Origin: Suillus spraguei
Taxonomy: Eukaryota; Basidiomycota; Agaricomycetes; Boletales; Suillaceae
DNA: 64,000 bases
Direction of reading: 5' to 3'
Assembly: GCA_016800925.1 (NCBI GenBank)
Contig: JABCPU010000064.1
Location: forward strand, 168,069 to 232,068
Below the pieces are notes generated by a model. It made no database searches. It was given only the letters and a program-made list of their open reading frames with translations, and was not told where the DNA came from. Below, piece by piece: positions 45,874-56,277 of the stretch. A program made the translations under genes and the position numbers. How positions within the stretch are numbered: position 1 is the first letter of the stretch; each line of letters begins with the position of its first letter.

Positions 45874-47558
45874 ACTAACGACTGCAAATGCGCAGTCAAG
45901 GATGGTAGCACTTGCTGTGGGCTTTGAGGGCTAAAAGGATAAGTTGAGGTGATATTTATATATAAAAACGGATGAGGGAAGAACCTGAAATGGATGATGA
46001 AATGCGGTGTTCTAAAGAAGGACCGAGCGCGCTTTGATGCGAGCACCGAGGATTGGCTCTGGACATCACCGTGGAATGTACTAGTTAGTATGCAACCGCA
46101 GCAGACTAGAGTAACTAATAACGGAAATCAGAGAGAAAACCGCGCAAACTGGAAATCGGCATTTGATCAATGTTCGGTTTGATAAGGGGGAACGATTATT
46201 ATTGCGGTGATGAAGTGCCTATATATTGGAGTGAAAAAGATTAGCCTTGCTATGTACAAAAACGGTTACAAATCAGTTTTATATCTTTTATGTTGATCAT
46301 GACCATTATTTATTCAATTTATGTCTCAATTTTTACTCCAATCTAGTATAAAATTCGTTACTCCTGAAAATCTCTCTTCTTCAGTCTTATATTAAATCGG
46401 CCGCCGGTCACCCTTTTCGTAAGTAAATCCGCCTTACCGCACTTCACTTACTGCATTATTATGTACGATGATCTTTTCCCCTTTTTGACCAGTGATCTCC
46501 GCCTCATCCCTTCTCATTCCTGACTTATCCGCCGATCTTATCGTTACCTGAGAATGTATCTAACCTATCCTCAATTGGTCCACCAAACCACGTTCCCCTT
46601 CTCACAGCCCACCTAACGCGATTTTCTGCCGTACCTCCTCATTCTATTACAATAGCGGCATTAACTTGCTCAAGCGCCTGTCTTCGGTTCTTGACTAACT
46701 TTCCTGACAGCCTGTCCTAATTCCCAATACATTTCCTTGACAGTAGGCCATAGATCGTGGCCTCCTTTGATCCTTCCTTACGTTCACATGACTTGTAGCA
46801 ACTCTCCGAGGTGATACGGTGCTTCTCATCCGTGGACATACCCTCTCCTTCCCCACTCCCCCGGGGGACAAACCCATCCGTCGATGTTCTCCGCACTACT
46901 TTTCGACTAAAAATCGCTTTGTTGCTCATACTAGTACTAGTGTTCTTTATATCCCCCAGAGGATCTCCTGACTCATCCGCGGTGCTACGTACACGTCGGA
47001 CGCAACATGCCTCCTTCCGATCTACTTGCGCTCAAAGCGGACTCTTGGTCATGCAGTTTGCACGTTGGATTGGTTGATGGATTAATAGCATCATAGCCTC
47101 CGTTCACTCGTCCAAAATAAATCGATCCGTTCGTCTATAAAATTAACTGTCCCCCCCAACTGCGACACTGATTTTCGGATTCGCGCGGCGACTTTCCCTC
47201 TTCGTCTTGCTATGTTTAATATTTTCTTACCATTGTGGGAAATCGCCGTTAAGATCGACAGGGCACATGGTTGCCGCCGGTTGGATGGCCGGATTTTCAC
47301 TGCGGTTAATTGCGTTATCGATCAGCCAGTTGCCAATACTGATCACAGCCTGCAATGATTCTGGACCAACTTTCCCCGATATGCAGAAACACATCCCAGA
47401 TCAGTGAGAAAAGGGTCTTTGAACCTGTGAAACCATGTGTTCGGACTGAAAGGGAGACCAAAACCACATTTAGCTCTTGTGATCTGAGCTTCAGATCGGT
47501 ACCGTGTCAGCAAAACATGAGCGTTGGAGTTCCCATTTAAACTAAAACAGTACTAGAA
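45874..47558. other. no supported gene
   Basis: This 1.7-kb stretch lies upstream of the minus-strand C2H2 gene and downstream of the HDHD2-like gene. Only short frames without recognisable domains are present. 46,180-46,420 is AT-rich. The proximal part probably serves as the promoter of the C2H2 gene. Confidence 0.45.
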
Positions 47559-48552
47559 TTACTGTTTCGAAGGCCGTGCAACATGTGCAGACAGCAACCT
47601 ATCGACAAAGTCTGCGAACGAATCACAGACTTCATCAGGAGGATAGACGCCATCCCTGGATTCATCCCCTGGTCGGTATTTTCCTGTCTTCACTGAGAAT
47701 CCACATTAATCATCACTTGGCACTACAATTGTTTCAAATCAGTACCTAAGATCCTCCATAGACATAGGTCTATGGCGCCGCCACCAAGGTCCGTTTGGAT
47801 ATCATCGCCAATCACGGCGATGCACCCTTCAGAATCGTGACCCTCGCAATCGAGGCTCTCAATCACCGTTTGGAAGAAAGCTTTACTCGGCTTTCCAAGC
47901 ACCTCTGCTTCCCTTTCGGTAGCATTTTCAAGAGCGGCGACAAATGGTCCTGGACCAAGCGCAAGCCCATGGCCCGAGGATTCTATGTATCTGGCTTTGT
48001 GTAAAGCGATGAGGGGGATCGATGCCTTCGGATCCTCATCGCACCGCTTCTGCGAATCATGCTCCCCAACAAGAATGCGAAATGCAGAGTTGAGATGATC
48101 ATAGTCGAACGACGTAGGCGCCAAGCCAACAATTACCGCGTCATAGGGGACGTCAGGTTCGTACATTCCTGCGGAAATGCATTCATCTTTAGCGGACTCT
48201 GACAAGAGGAAATACGGCCTTGAAACGGCTTCAGTTTGATGCAGTTGCATATCATGTTTGATTGCTACCTTCTGAGACCCCTTGACCGAATAAGACTCTG
48301 TACAGCCTTAAGGCTGGTCCACAGTTCTTGTGATTCTCCCGTTTGCATGTCAAAACCAGCATCTAGCATTCTCTTCTGAAGGACTGAGGTAGATTCTTTG
48401 CTGGTGTTGCTACAAAACCTGAACGGGAATCCACAGCGCCGCAGCTCGGCAAGCGCTTGAACTGCTCCCTGTGTGGGCGTTGAGCCGATCAGCAGAGTGC
48501 CAGAAATGTCTATAAGCAAAGCACGAATTTTTGGTGTTGATCTTACAGCCAT
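47559..48552 (-). CDS. HAD-superfamily hydrolase, HDHD2-like
   Basis: Three exons (48552-48269, 48218-47746, 47692-47559) give 296 residues; introns are 50 and 53 bp. Motif I is LLIDISGTLLIG: nucleophile Asp followed by Ile-Ser-Gly-Thr, as in HDHD2, where the second Asp of DxD is absent. Motif II is FCSNTSKES. The cap region has YDAVIVGLAPTSFDY, motif III Lys is in GKPSKAFF, and motif IV is AVIGDDIQTDLGGG. The C-terminus VKTGKYRPGDE is the HDHD2/phospholysine-phosphatase signature. Length fits the family. It is probably a cytosolic phosphatase of unknown substrate. Loss of the usual general acid Asp in motif I is typical of this subfamily rather than a defect. Confidence 0.88.
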
Positions 48553-48893
48553 ATGGTGAAAGTGAGGCGTTTGCTTTATCGCTATCTATGATGGAAGTGA
48601 GGGTCACTGTCGGACCTTGGTGGCGTCGCGTCTATCACATCAATCACGTGCGGTCACTTATCTCTACTGCCGCCTCGTTCAAGCTTCGAATCTCGAGTAC
48701 TGCACCTATATTATTTTTTCTCGTCTTCTGTATATAGCATGCAACCAACGGGAATCAAGCCAAATAGAAATTCACGTAGCGTCCTGACGAAGAAAAGATC
48801 TATACAGTATGTAACCAATAGGAATCAGGCCATAATAAAGTTCACGTAACATCCCAACGATCAAAAAACTAGAATCTCAGTGCTGCTCACCAC
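48553..48893. other. intergenic between two minus-strand genes
   Basis: 341 bp that include the promoter of the HDHD2-like gene and the 3' flank of the DUF1774-like gene. A duplicated phrase (atgcaaccaacgggaatcaa at about 48,739 and atgtaaccaataggaatcag at about 48,810, each followed by cacgta) makes a 60-bp imperfect tandem repeat. Confidence 0.5.
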
Positions 48894-50138
48894 TCAGCTA
48901 GAGCTCCAGAGAGCTTCGGCATCCACCTCTCGTGGACCACGTCTGTTTGATGACCCTGTATCATGTTCTTCATCAAGGGGCAGAGCGATTCTCCCTTCTT
49001 GCTTGGTAAGTTGACGGTAGAGGAGCGTTCCAAATAGCGCCAGAGGTTGAAGTACTGTGAATAAAATAACAGTGACCTAGACAAGTGTCAGTAAGCAGGT
49101 AGAAATATCATACAAATTTAACTCACATAGACAGGTGCAGGTTTTGGCCTAGCGCTCCATATACTCACACAAATCCAAGTAGCTGCGACAGCCCACACAA
49201 TATCACGGTGCATCACTACCACAACCAGACCAATGAGATTTGCGCCAAATGTTGCCCCAAACCCAGGCCAGGCAAAGCGTCCGTAATGTTCAGGGTGATC
49301 AGGTGAGTAATATAACCCCAGAGTGATACTGAATGCATATGCAATCAGTTAAGCAACTTCTCTCGAGAAGAAACCTCCTACAAGAGTGAATAGGAAAACA
49401 ACAAGGATAGAGGAAGAACGAGGAAGAAACGCAGTGGAGCGTGAATAAGTGCCGTGTCGAGAGGGCGAGAGGATGTGGGAGGATGATATGTGAGAAGCGC
49501 GATGTTCGAATACAACAAACATAGAACCAGGAGTCCAGAAGTATCGTCGAGACTAAGAAAAATTCGAGACCTGGTCACGCATGGAAATAAGGTTCAATTG
49601 GGTTTATGGTATGCGACGTACCCAACATACGGCCCAAAGAGCCATCAACCAGTTTGCATAAACGAGGGAAAGACCAACTCCTTTCACAAGCGTTGTCTGC
49701 AGTGTGTTAAAGATACTCCAAGTGCTCACTAGCAATGGGATGCTTACCTTCGTCTCTGGCTTCCTGGCTACAACCAGCAATGTGCAGTAGCCTATTTGAC
49801 CAAGAAATATGGCGACGATATAAGCTGCAATGAGGTTTGGCGAAGGAGATATCGATGTAGGGTGTGACTTGATAATGGACCCTATTAAACGTCAACAGAA
49901 TAAGAGACGAAAGGAAGTACAAGCATGATGCTCACCGGCCGAAGGCTTGACAATGACTGAGCACACAACTAGTGTCGCGATGTTAATCAAAAGTGACAAT
50001 GGGGTCAGAACCTGAAGCCTGTACAACGAATCAGTACCAGGTACCGATAATGGTGATTAAGAGGGGCTATACACACCGTACAAGGGAAAGGTAATCCCGC
50101 ACCGCAGGATGAGAAATATCAAGTGGTAATGACTCCAT
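48894..50138 (-). CDS. multi-pass membrane protein, DUF1774-like
   Basis: Seven exons: 50138-50077, 50018-49936, 49881-49748, 49696 to about 49617, about 49578-49375, about 49335-49136, about 49083-48894. It starts MESLPLDISHPAVRDYLS and has six to eight hydrophobic helices: LLINIATLVVCSVIV, AAYIVAIFLGQIGYCTLLVV, FLVLPLSLLFSYSL, NLIGLVVVVMHRDIVW and ILFTVLQPLALFGTLL among them. SRPLDTALIHAPLRFF and WSARPKPAPVY are features I associate with fungal DUF1774 proteins. The soluble C-terminus ends RGPREVDAEALWSSS. At about 49,530-49,541 one G appears to be missing (cttctgg-actcc), breaking the frame between FFLVSTILL and LLVLCLLYSN; see findings. Function unknown. Confidence 0.72.
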
Positions 50139-50400
50139 ATCAAGGGGTAGTGTCACAAAATTTTAGTTTGGTCGATGCAGTAGATGATTGCGAGAGGCAA
50201 GTTACGCTGCGTTCGCATCGATGTTCAACTTGAAGATGATGTCATAGACCTTGAGGTAAACAAAGGAAAACAACTTTAATTTTTGTGACAGAGAAAAATC
50301 AAGAGACTTAACATGCAGTTGACATGCAGAACAGATCACAGCGCTCGCGGAAGAGGGTACGCGTACCTGCTGCAGTCCATGCAGAACTACAGAGCACGCC

Positions 50401-51275
50401 ATGTTAATCAAGACAATCCGGACAAATCACCTGCTTAATCTTACTCACCAACTATACAGCCATGCCAGTGCCCAACGCGGTGTCGATCGTGAAAATATCC
50501 GTCAAGGCAAGGGAAAGTTGAAATCAAGAGATACATGGACTACTTGGCCTTTGATAGACTGCTTTATTCCGGAATGGCTGGTTGAAGACGAAGTTAAATC
50601 TCTTGCTGAAGCGGTGGCTCATCAGCTCAAAACTAAATGTCTATTGGGAGGACATGGCGACCACCAATCAGAATCTCAGGATGATGTGGAGGAAAAGGAC
50701 GACGACCGAGTTGGAACCTTTGTCACCAAGTCTTCTCAAGCTCTAGTCTGGCAAACTACTAAGGTCCTGGTCTGCATTTTGGACTCCATCCTCGAACAGC
50801 GACCAGCGGTAGCAGATAGTATGCAAAATAGGATGTGGGCATTTAATTGGGAGGGTGTTCTTAGAGTCTTAATCTCGGGCATGACTCTAGACAGAACGTG
50901 AGCTGCCGTCTTTCATGAGACCCCATTTATACTGACGATCATTCACAAGCGTGGTCTCTGCTGCACACAAGCGCCTATCTTCAATATATGGTTCATCCAA
51001 GACCCTTGACATCGGTATTTTTTTTATTTGCAAGTTTCTCTTTGGTTTCATATCAACTACCACAGCTTTGTCGAGAATTGGGCGCATTGAATCTCGTACA
51101 TCCATGTTGGCTGAACTCTCAGAAAGGCATGAGGAGCTTTTCTTCAGCAACCCACCGTGCGTATACGGAGGCCACCAAGTGAGAACATCCCATCTTTATG
51201 ACCACAGTTTGTTTTTATATACCCATCCCCAGAGAAAAGACGACGGCTCATGACCAGGGCGATGATCGAGACTGA
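50401..51275 (+). CDS. short conserved gene, possibly Rrn9-like
   Basis: Four exons (50401-50897, 50950-51014, 51066-51156, 51233-51275) with introns of 52, 51 and 76 bp and consistent phases give 231 residues. It starts MLIKTIRTNHLLNLTHQLYS. The segment TWPLIDCFIPEWLVEDEVKS resembles the WPL..VPEW..EDEV block of fungal Rrn9-type RNA polymerase I initiation factors; DSMQNRMWAFNWEGVLRVL and HKRLSSIYGSS also fit my memory of that family. The C-terminal SMLAELSERHEELFF is not explained by it. The start is not certain: an upstream frame continues from about 50,325. The gene itself is well supported by splice phases; the function is tentative. Divergent from the DUF1774-like gene. Confidence 0.5.
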
Positions 51276-53660
51276 TACAGAGTAATCATGTTTTACCATG
51301 GATGCTGCTACGCCCGGTGTTTCTCCGGTTGATAGGACACTATCCTCGGGCCATCGTCTATGCTCGTTATGTGGGTGTTTCAAGTGATATGGACTCTACT
51401 CTCTAACGTGTAGTTCTCAGCGTAACGAGCCTAATCAAGATCGGTTCAACATATACCTTGTCCCACGCTTTCATAATTACACCGCTTTTGGTGTACCCGA
51501 CCATATTCCGACCAATTGGAGAGGACCCGCGGTTTCATCCGAAGTTCATATGACGGGGATCAGATCACACCGGCAAAAGCCGTTCTTACCCAAATTCATA
51601 TCTGTCATACAAGATCCGGAGTACCTCGTTCTCGTCGTTCCTCGCGCTAGCAATCCCGTATGGGAACATAACAAAAACAGAGGTCTCAGACAATGCTCAG
51701 TAATATTTTGATGTGATAGGTTGCGAGATTCTGATGACCACAGCGCTGAATATCGATTACGCCTACATTCCTGTCACACGGGCTATACTTAAGTGAGCAT
51801 AATTCTGCGCCCATTACAATGATGGAACCCGCGCGCAAGCCATCATTTCATGTGGATGGTAGCACATATTCACCTGAATTTTGGGTCCTCACGTCCCAGT
51901 TCACATTCGGGTATTGTTGTGGTTCTGAGAACTGCGGTCAGTCGACAAGCCTTGTCCCTTTTTGGAGTATTTCCTCTTGCCAGACTACAGCAATACCAAT
52001 GACACCGGTACCTGAACTTGCTGTGATCGACTGTAGGCTGACTCACATGCCGGTACCAAAAGATGTCGTGGAGCTGAAGGGTGTTGCATGATAAAAATCG
52101 AGTACTGAATTTTAATGCTGTCCTAATCCATATCTGTGTTTTGGGTTCAGAGAATGTGTGCCTACGCAATTTCTTCCTTTTATGATACGGTCTGGTCCTG
52201 GTAGGAGGTGACATACTAATCCAATAAAAACAGAGCGTCCGAACTTACTATGAAAGAAAGTCCGATAAAGCTAAAAATATTGACGAAGGAGCTGGCTGCA
52301 CGTAGAAGATACTTTTGCGTGAAGTGCCGGTATGAATTCAAGGTGGAGGTAAAACTTTTGTGTCCTAAGCAAGAAGGTTAGATTCGTATGTTACAGCGCT
52401 TACAGAACGCCTGCTTACAAGGTCCACGATGCCGGGGTTGATGAATCGAATCGAAAGATTGTCCGCGTGAGATCACGATGTCAGAGTATTGCTATTTCCA
52501 GGCGAGTAAGTTTGATATGTATGAGCGCAAATCAACAGTATTCAGGTCATGGGAATGAGGGCGATGCAGGAGGCCGCTGCAGGGCGGTGGACACGTTTGG
52601 GACAATCAAGGGTGTTTAATTAAGCGAACTTACTCTGTCATGCACCCCAGATATCGATATATCAGCCTTCGTCATGATCTTTGACGGGCCTTTGATAATG
52701 ATGCCATTAATGACGCCTGAGGCCTTAGTGGGGGATGGGATCTACGAAAGCGGTGCCTGTTGAGCGCACCGACATTTGAACGATTACAAACAATTCATTC
52801 CACGGCTACCGCCCATAAAACAGTGCCACGATAGGGCTGAATGAGACCTGTGCTAGTTGCTGTGCACTACTCTGACAGAAGAGCAGAATAATCCTCTTCA
52901 AAGGATGATCGGTACTATGATAAGTTTAGTCCACATAGGATCACAATAGTAAATTCTTCTGCGCAATTGTACATACTTGGTTCACTGCGGAATTCGCCCG
53001 AGGACGTCGCACCGTCCGAATGTCGGTTTGGGCAACTTCTGTTGAGCTGATATCGGTCATGAACGGAGTTGTGTCATAGCGGCATAGCCGTTGAAGAATT
53101 TGAACGCCTGAACACTGGAAGCGAAAGTGTACCGACTGCCGGCCGGCGCAATGCATCAAAATTAGTAAAAGCTGTGACATTTTAAAGTGGTGGCATGCAA
53201 AGCTTGCACATGCTTTGCACTGGGCGCATAGAACTTATTCACAGCTTTCAATCTCATCGAGCGCTCAAATTTCATGCGCCTCGCAACAGTGGCAGTAGTT
53301 TCAAAATCATTGAGACGATACTAGTGGGCGGTACCGAACGTGAGTGCATTTGATATTGATCTTATGTTCTTGCTTCACACCTTGCCAATTAAACAAAACC
53401 ACACTGTGCATGTAATCGTCATATCAACCGAGGTATCTATCATCTTATGTTAATATCTGTGCTTGTACGTCAGAGTCACAAAGTCACACAGGAACTACAG
53501 GAACTACAGGTACCCCTGCCAATGCCCTTCCGAGTCAGACACATATAAGCTTCCGATGTGACAGACAAGTCGCCATTTCCTTGTCCCCGCTGGAAACTAG
53601 GAACATAGTTTCGTTATAATTTCCCCCTTGCCCTTACATCGTTCCCATTATTTTACTTGA
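51276..53660. other. no supported gene, possible coding remnants
   Basis: Around 51,421-51,700 a plus frame stays open for about 80 codons (FNIYLVPRFHNYTAF, FISVIQDPEYLVLVV) and a short Cys-pair frame occurs at about 52,240-52,380 (YFCVKCRYEFK). I recognise neither. They may be exons of an unknown or decayed gene. Confidence 0.35.
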
Positions 53661-53666
53661 CACACC

Positions 53667-53781
53667 TATAAAGTCGACTGGACCACAGATTAACCAGACC
53701 ATCCGCAGATCCTCAGCCTTCACTAGACATACCACGATAAGACCACCCGCAGATCCTCACTCCTCACTAGACACACATACC
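53667..53781 (+). promoter_or_regulatory. TATA box and duplicated leader of the peroxygenase gene
   Basis: TATAAAG at 53667-53673 lies 109 bp before the ATG at 53782, a plausible distance for a fungal core promoter plus short leader. The leader contains a tandem repeat: copy 1 at 53696-53733 and copy 2 at 53740-53780 share ccgcagatcctca and tcactagaca. No uORF was seen. Confidence 0.55.
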
Positions 53782-54605
53782 ATGACTTCCACTGTGACCG
53801 CCCAATCTTCCACGGATTCACATGAACACCCACAGGGCTCCTGTCCAGTGACAGGAAAGACATACAACTTCTGCCCGGCACAGACTGGGGATGTAAGATC
53901 ACCCTGCCCGGCTCTGAATGCCCTTGCGAACCATGGTTATCTGTGAGTATCAAATCTCCATAATTGCGATACATACGAACTAACGATGACTTGTCCAGTC
54001 CGCGAGATGGAAAGAACATTGGCCCGTTGGACCTCGTTCGCGCACTCAAAAACGGCTACAATCTATCGACAGTGCTGGCCTGCATCTTGTCGTTTGGCAG
54101 CATGCTCCTACTAGGGCAATACAGATGCTTGTCGCTCTCAGATCTCGCTCGTCATAATATGATCGAACACAACGCATCACTTGTGCACAAAGACGACAAC
54201 AACGGTGCAGAATATGCCCCAACCAAGGTGGACAGGAGACTATTAGCGGCCCTTCTTGCAGAGGGTGGAAAGGAAGTCCCTCACAAACTGACTCTCGAGG
54301 ATGCTGCGCGTATTCGTTTCAAAAGAGAAGTGGAATGTGGAAAGTTGGATGCTGTACATGCTGAGATAGCTCGAGGGGAGATAACGATTGCTATCGGAGT
54401 CCTAGGTGGCAAGGATGCGGCGAAGAACGGTGTCGACCTTAGCGCATTGCATGAATGGATGCAACATGAGCGCCTGCCTGCTGGCTGGAAGCCGGATCAC
54501 ACCCAGGGCCTGTATCAGACAATCAAGATGACGAAATATGTCAGAGAGCGTATGAGGGAGATCGAAGCGCAGCAACCATCTAACGAGCCAGTAGAGTCGC
54601 ATTAG
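53782..54605 (+). CDS. heme-thiolate peroxygenase (chloroperoxidase/UPO family), short form
   Basis: Two exons (53782-53942, 53999-54605), intron 56 bp, 255 residues. The proximal-ligand motif is SPCPALNALANHGYLPRDG: PCP supplies the heme cysteine, and this block is strongly conserved in the family. The cation/heme-propionate motif reads MIEHNASL, where the family has EHD (or EGD) followed by a Ser; here Asp is Asn. A downstream region RFKREVECGKLDAVHAEIAR holds candidate acid-base glutamates. There is no signal peptide, so it is likely intracellular, like other short-form peroxygenases. Known members use hydrogen peroxide to oxygenate or halogenate substrates; the substrate here is unknown. 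Confidence 0.85.
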
Positions 54606-56277
54606 GGTTGGTTTTCTATTTCTGTCTTATTTATCTTCCAGCGTGTTTGGATTTTATATATTTTATACCCGTTCAAACAACAAATTTACTTACATCACGC
54701 ATTATCAGCTGTAGGACTGTTACACAATTACTTTCTGTATCTCATTTACGTAATCCCTTTATGAGCTAGTAGTCGTTGATTATCTCTAAAATTTATTGCG
54801 TAGCGTTCTCCAATGGGTTCATTTAATTACATGATATCAAGTGATTCTAATATATAACGACCTGGGTGCCCCGCAGGACCACGAACAGTAAGTACAAGTT
54901 GTCGGTCCATTTACGTCACAAATATATCGACTCGATGTCATAACATGTTTTATGTAAATCACCACTGATAAGGCCAGCCGCGCCCACAGGAGCCCGCCAT
55001 GACGAAGGATGGCAGGCACCTGAGCAACAGAAATAACAGACACATCATGGGATGGACTTAGCTTCCGGTCCTCCATGAACTTGATCGCTCACGGATAGAA
55101 ATAAATTCGAAATTTTCATTCAGAGGTATTGTGTATACATTCTAGAATAAGCAGTCTCTGAGCTCCAAAGCTAAGTGATCAAGTGTTACTTACAGAAATT
55201 CTGTCGAAGTGAGGACTGACCAACGGGAGGACATTACTTCTAAACTATGGCTTTTTAATCCATCGGCTCCTTACAGCTTGCGTCTATTACGGGAAGCGTA
55301 TCTGGGAAAGGGCCCACAGGATATAAAGACAGATGTTAGTTGTAGGTGCGCAACTAACATTTCGTACTGAATTGGCTACGCACTGCCACAGGGACAAACA
55401 TCGTCAAGAGCAATCGATAGACTGACAGGACTGGTATGCGTTGGAGGTTATGACATGTCGGTAACACCATCCGCCACAGAGTTGTCGAACGCATAATGAT
55501 AGCAGGAATACCTAGAGTCGTGTTTCCCATAAGGTATTTCAGGATTGCTATTGTACCCTGTGGTGCGAAATGTCTGCCCAGATGACTCCAGTTGAGTCCC
55601 AGTTTTGTAATATCTTTCCCTACATGATTAAAGTGCACGAGGACAAACATATCGGGGACAATCACATAGTTTAGACATCGTCGACGGCGTCCGATTCATC
55701 AAACAAACACATATAATTCTGTATTCCAAGCAGTGATCACAGACGCAGCTGTACATTAGAATTTGAGAGTAAGCGTGGTGCGGTCAGATAAGGACTACTC
55801 GACTTTCAGCTACACCTTGCATATATTATGTACATCCATTATTGGTAAAACGCATTCACCTGTTGCGGAGAGTGAAGACCGTGACCTGGTCCCTACTGGA
55901 AGGGACGGTAGACCGCCAGGGTCCGCTGGGCTCATAGTTTTTACCAAGAATAGCTGTGAGATCTCCGTTTTCTTGGGCAAAAATTATCCACGTCGCATAT
56001 CATAAGCCATGGTGTAGAACTGCCAGCTGTCGTGGGGGAGGTGACTTGTTAAGTTAGTAACCAGTCAAAACAAGTCACTTCCCTTTCGTGTTGGTCCCTC
56101 TGGCCTCGATGGGGAAAGCGAGCTGGTCGGCCAGTCAGCGATGAACCGTGACTATGTAGTTGACTCTTGAGCCGAGTCATCGGCAACTTGAATTGCAGCT
56201 GCCGGCGTGCGGCTGTTGCCGAGCTGGGAGTACTGCCGGTAAGTCACCAGACTTAGTCCCATTCTCGAATATAGAGA
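54606..56277. other. no supported gene
   Basis: This 1.7-kb stretch separates two plus-strand genes. Frames on both strands are short and unlike known proteins. An AT-rich 3' flank of the peroxygenase gene lies at 54,620-54,850, and the region just before 56,278 should hold the promoter of the GH92 gene. Confidence 0.45.
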
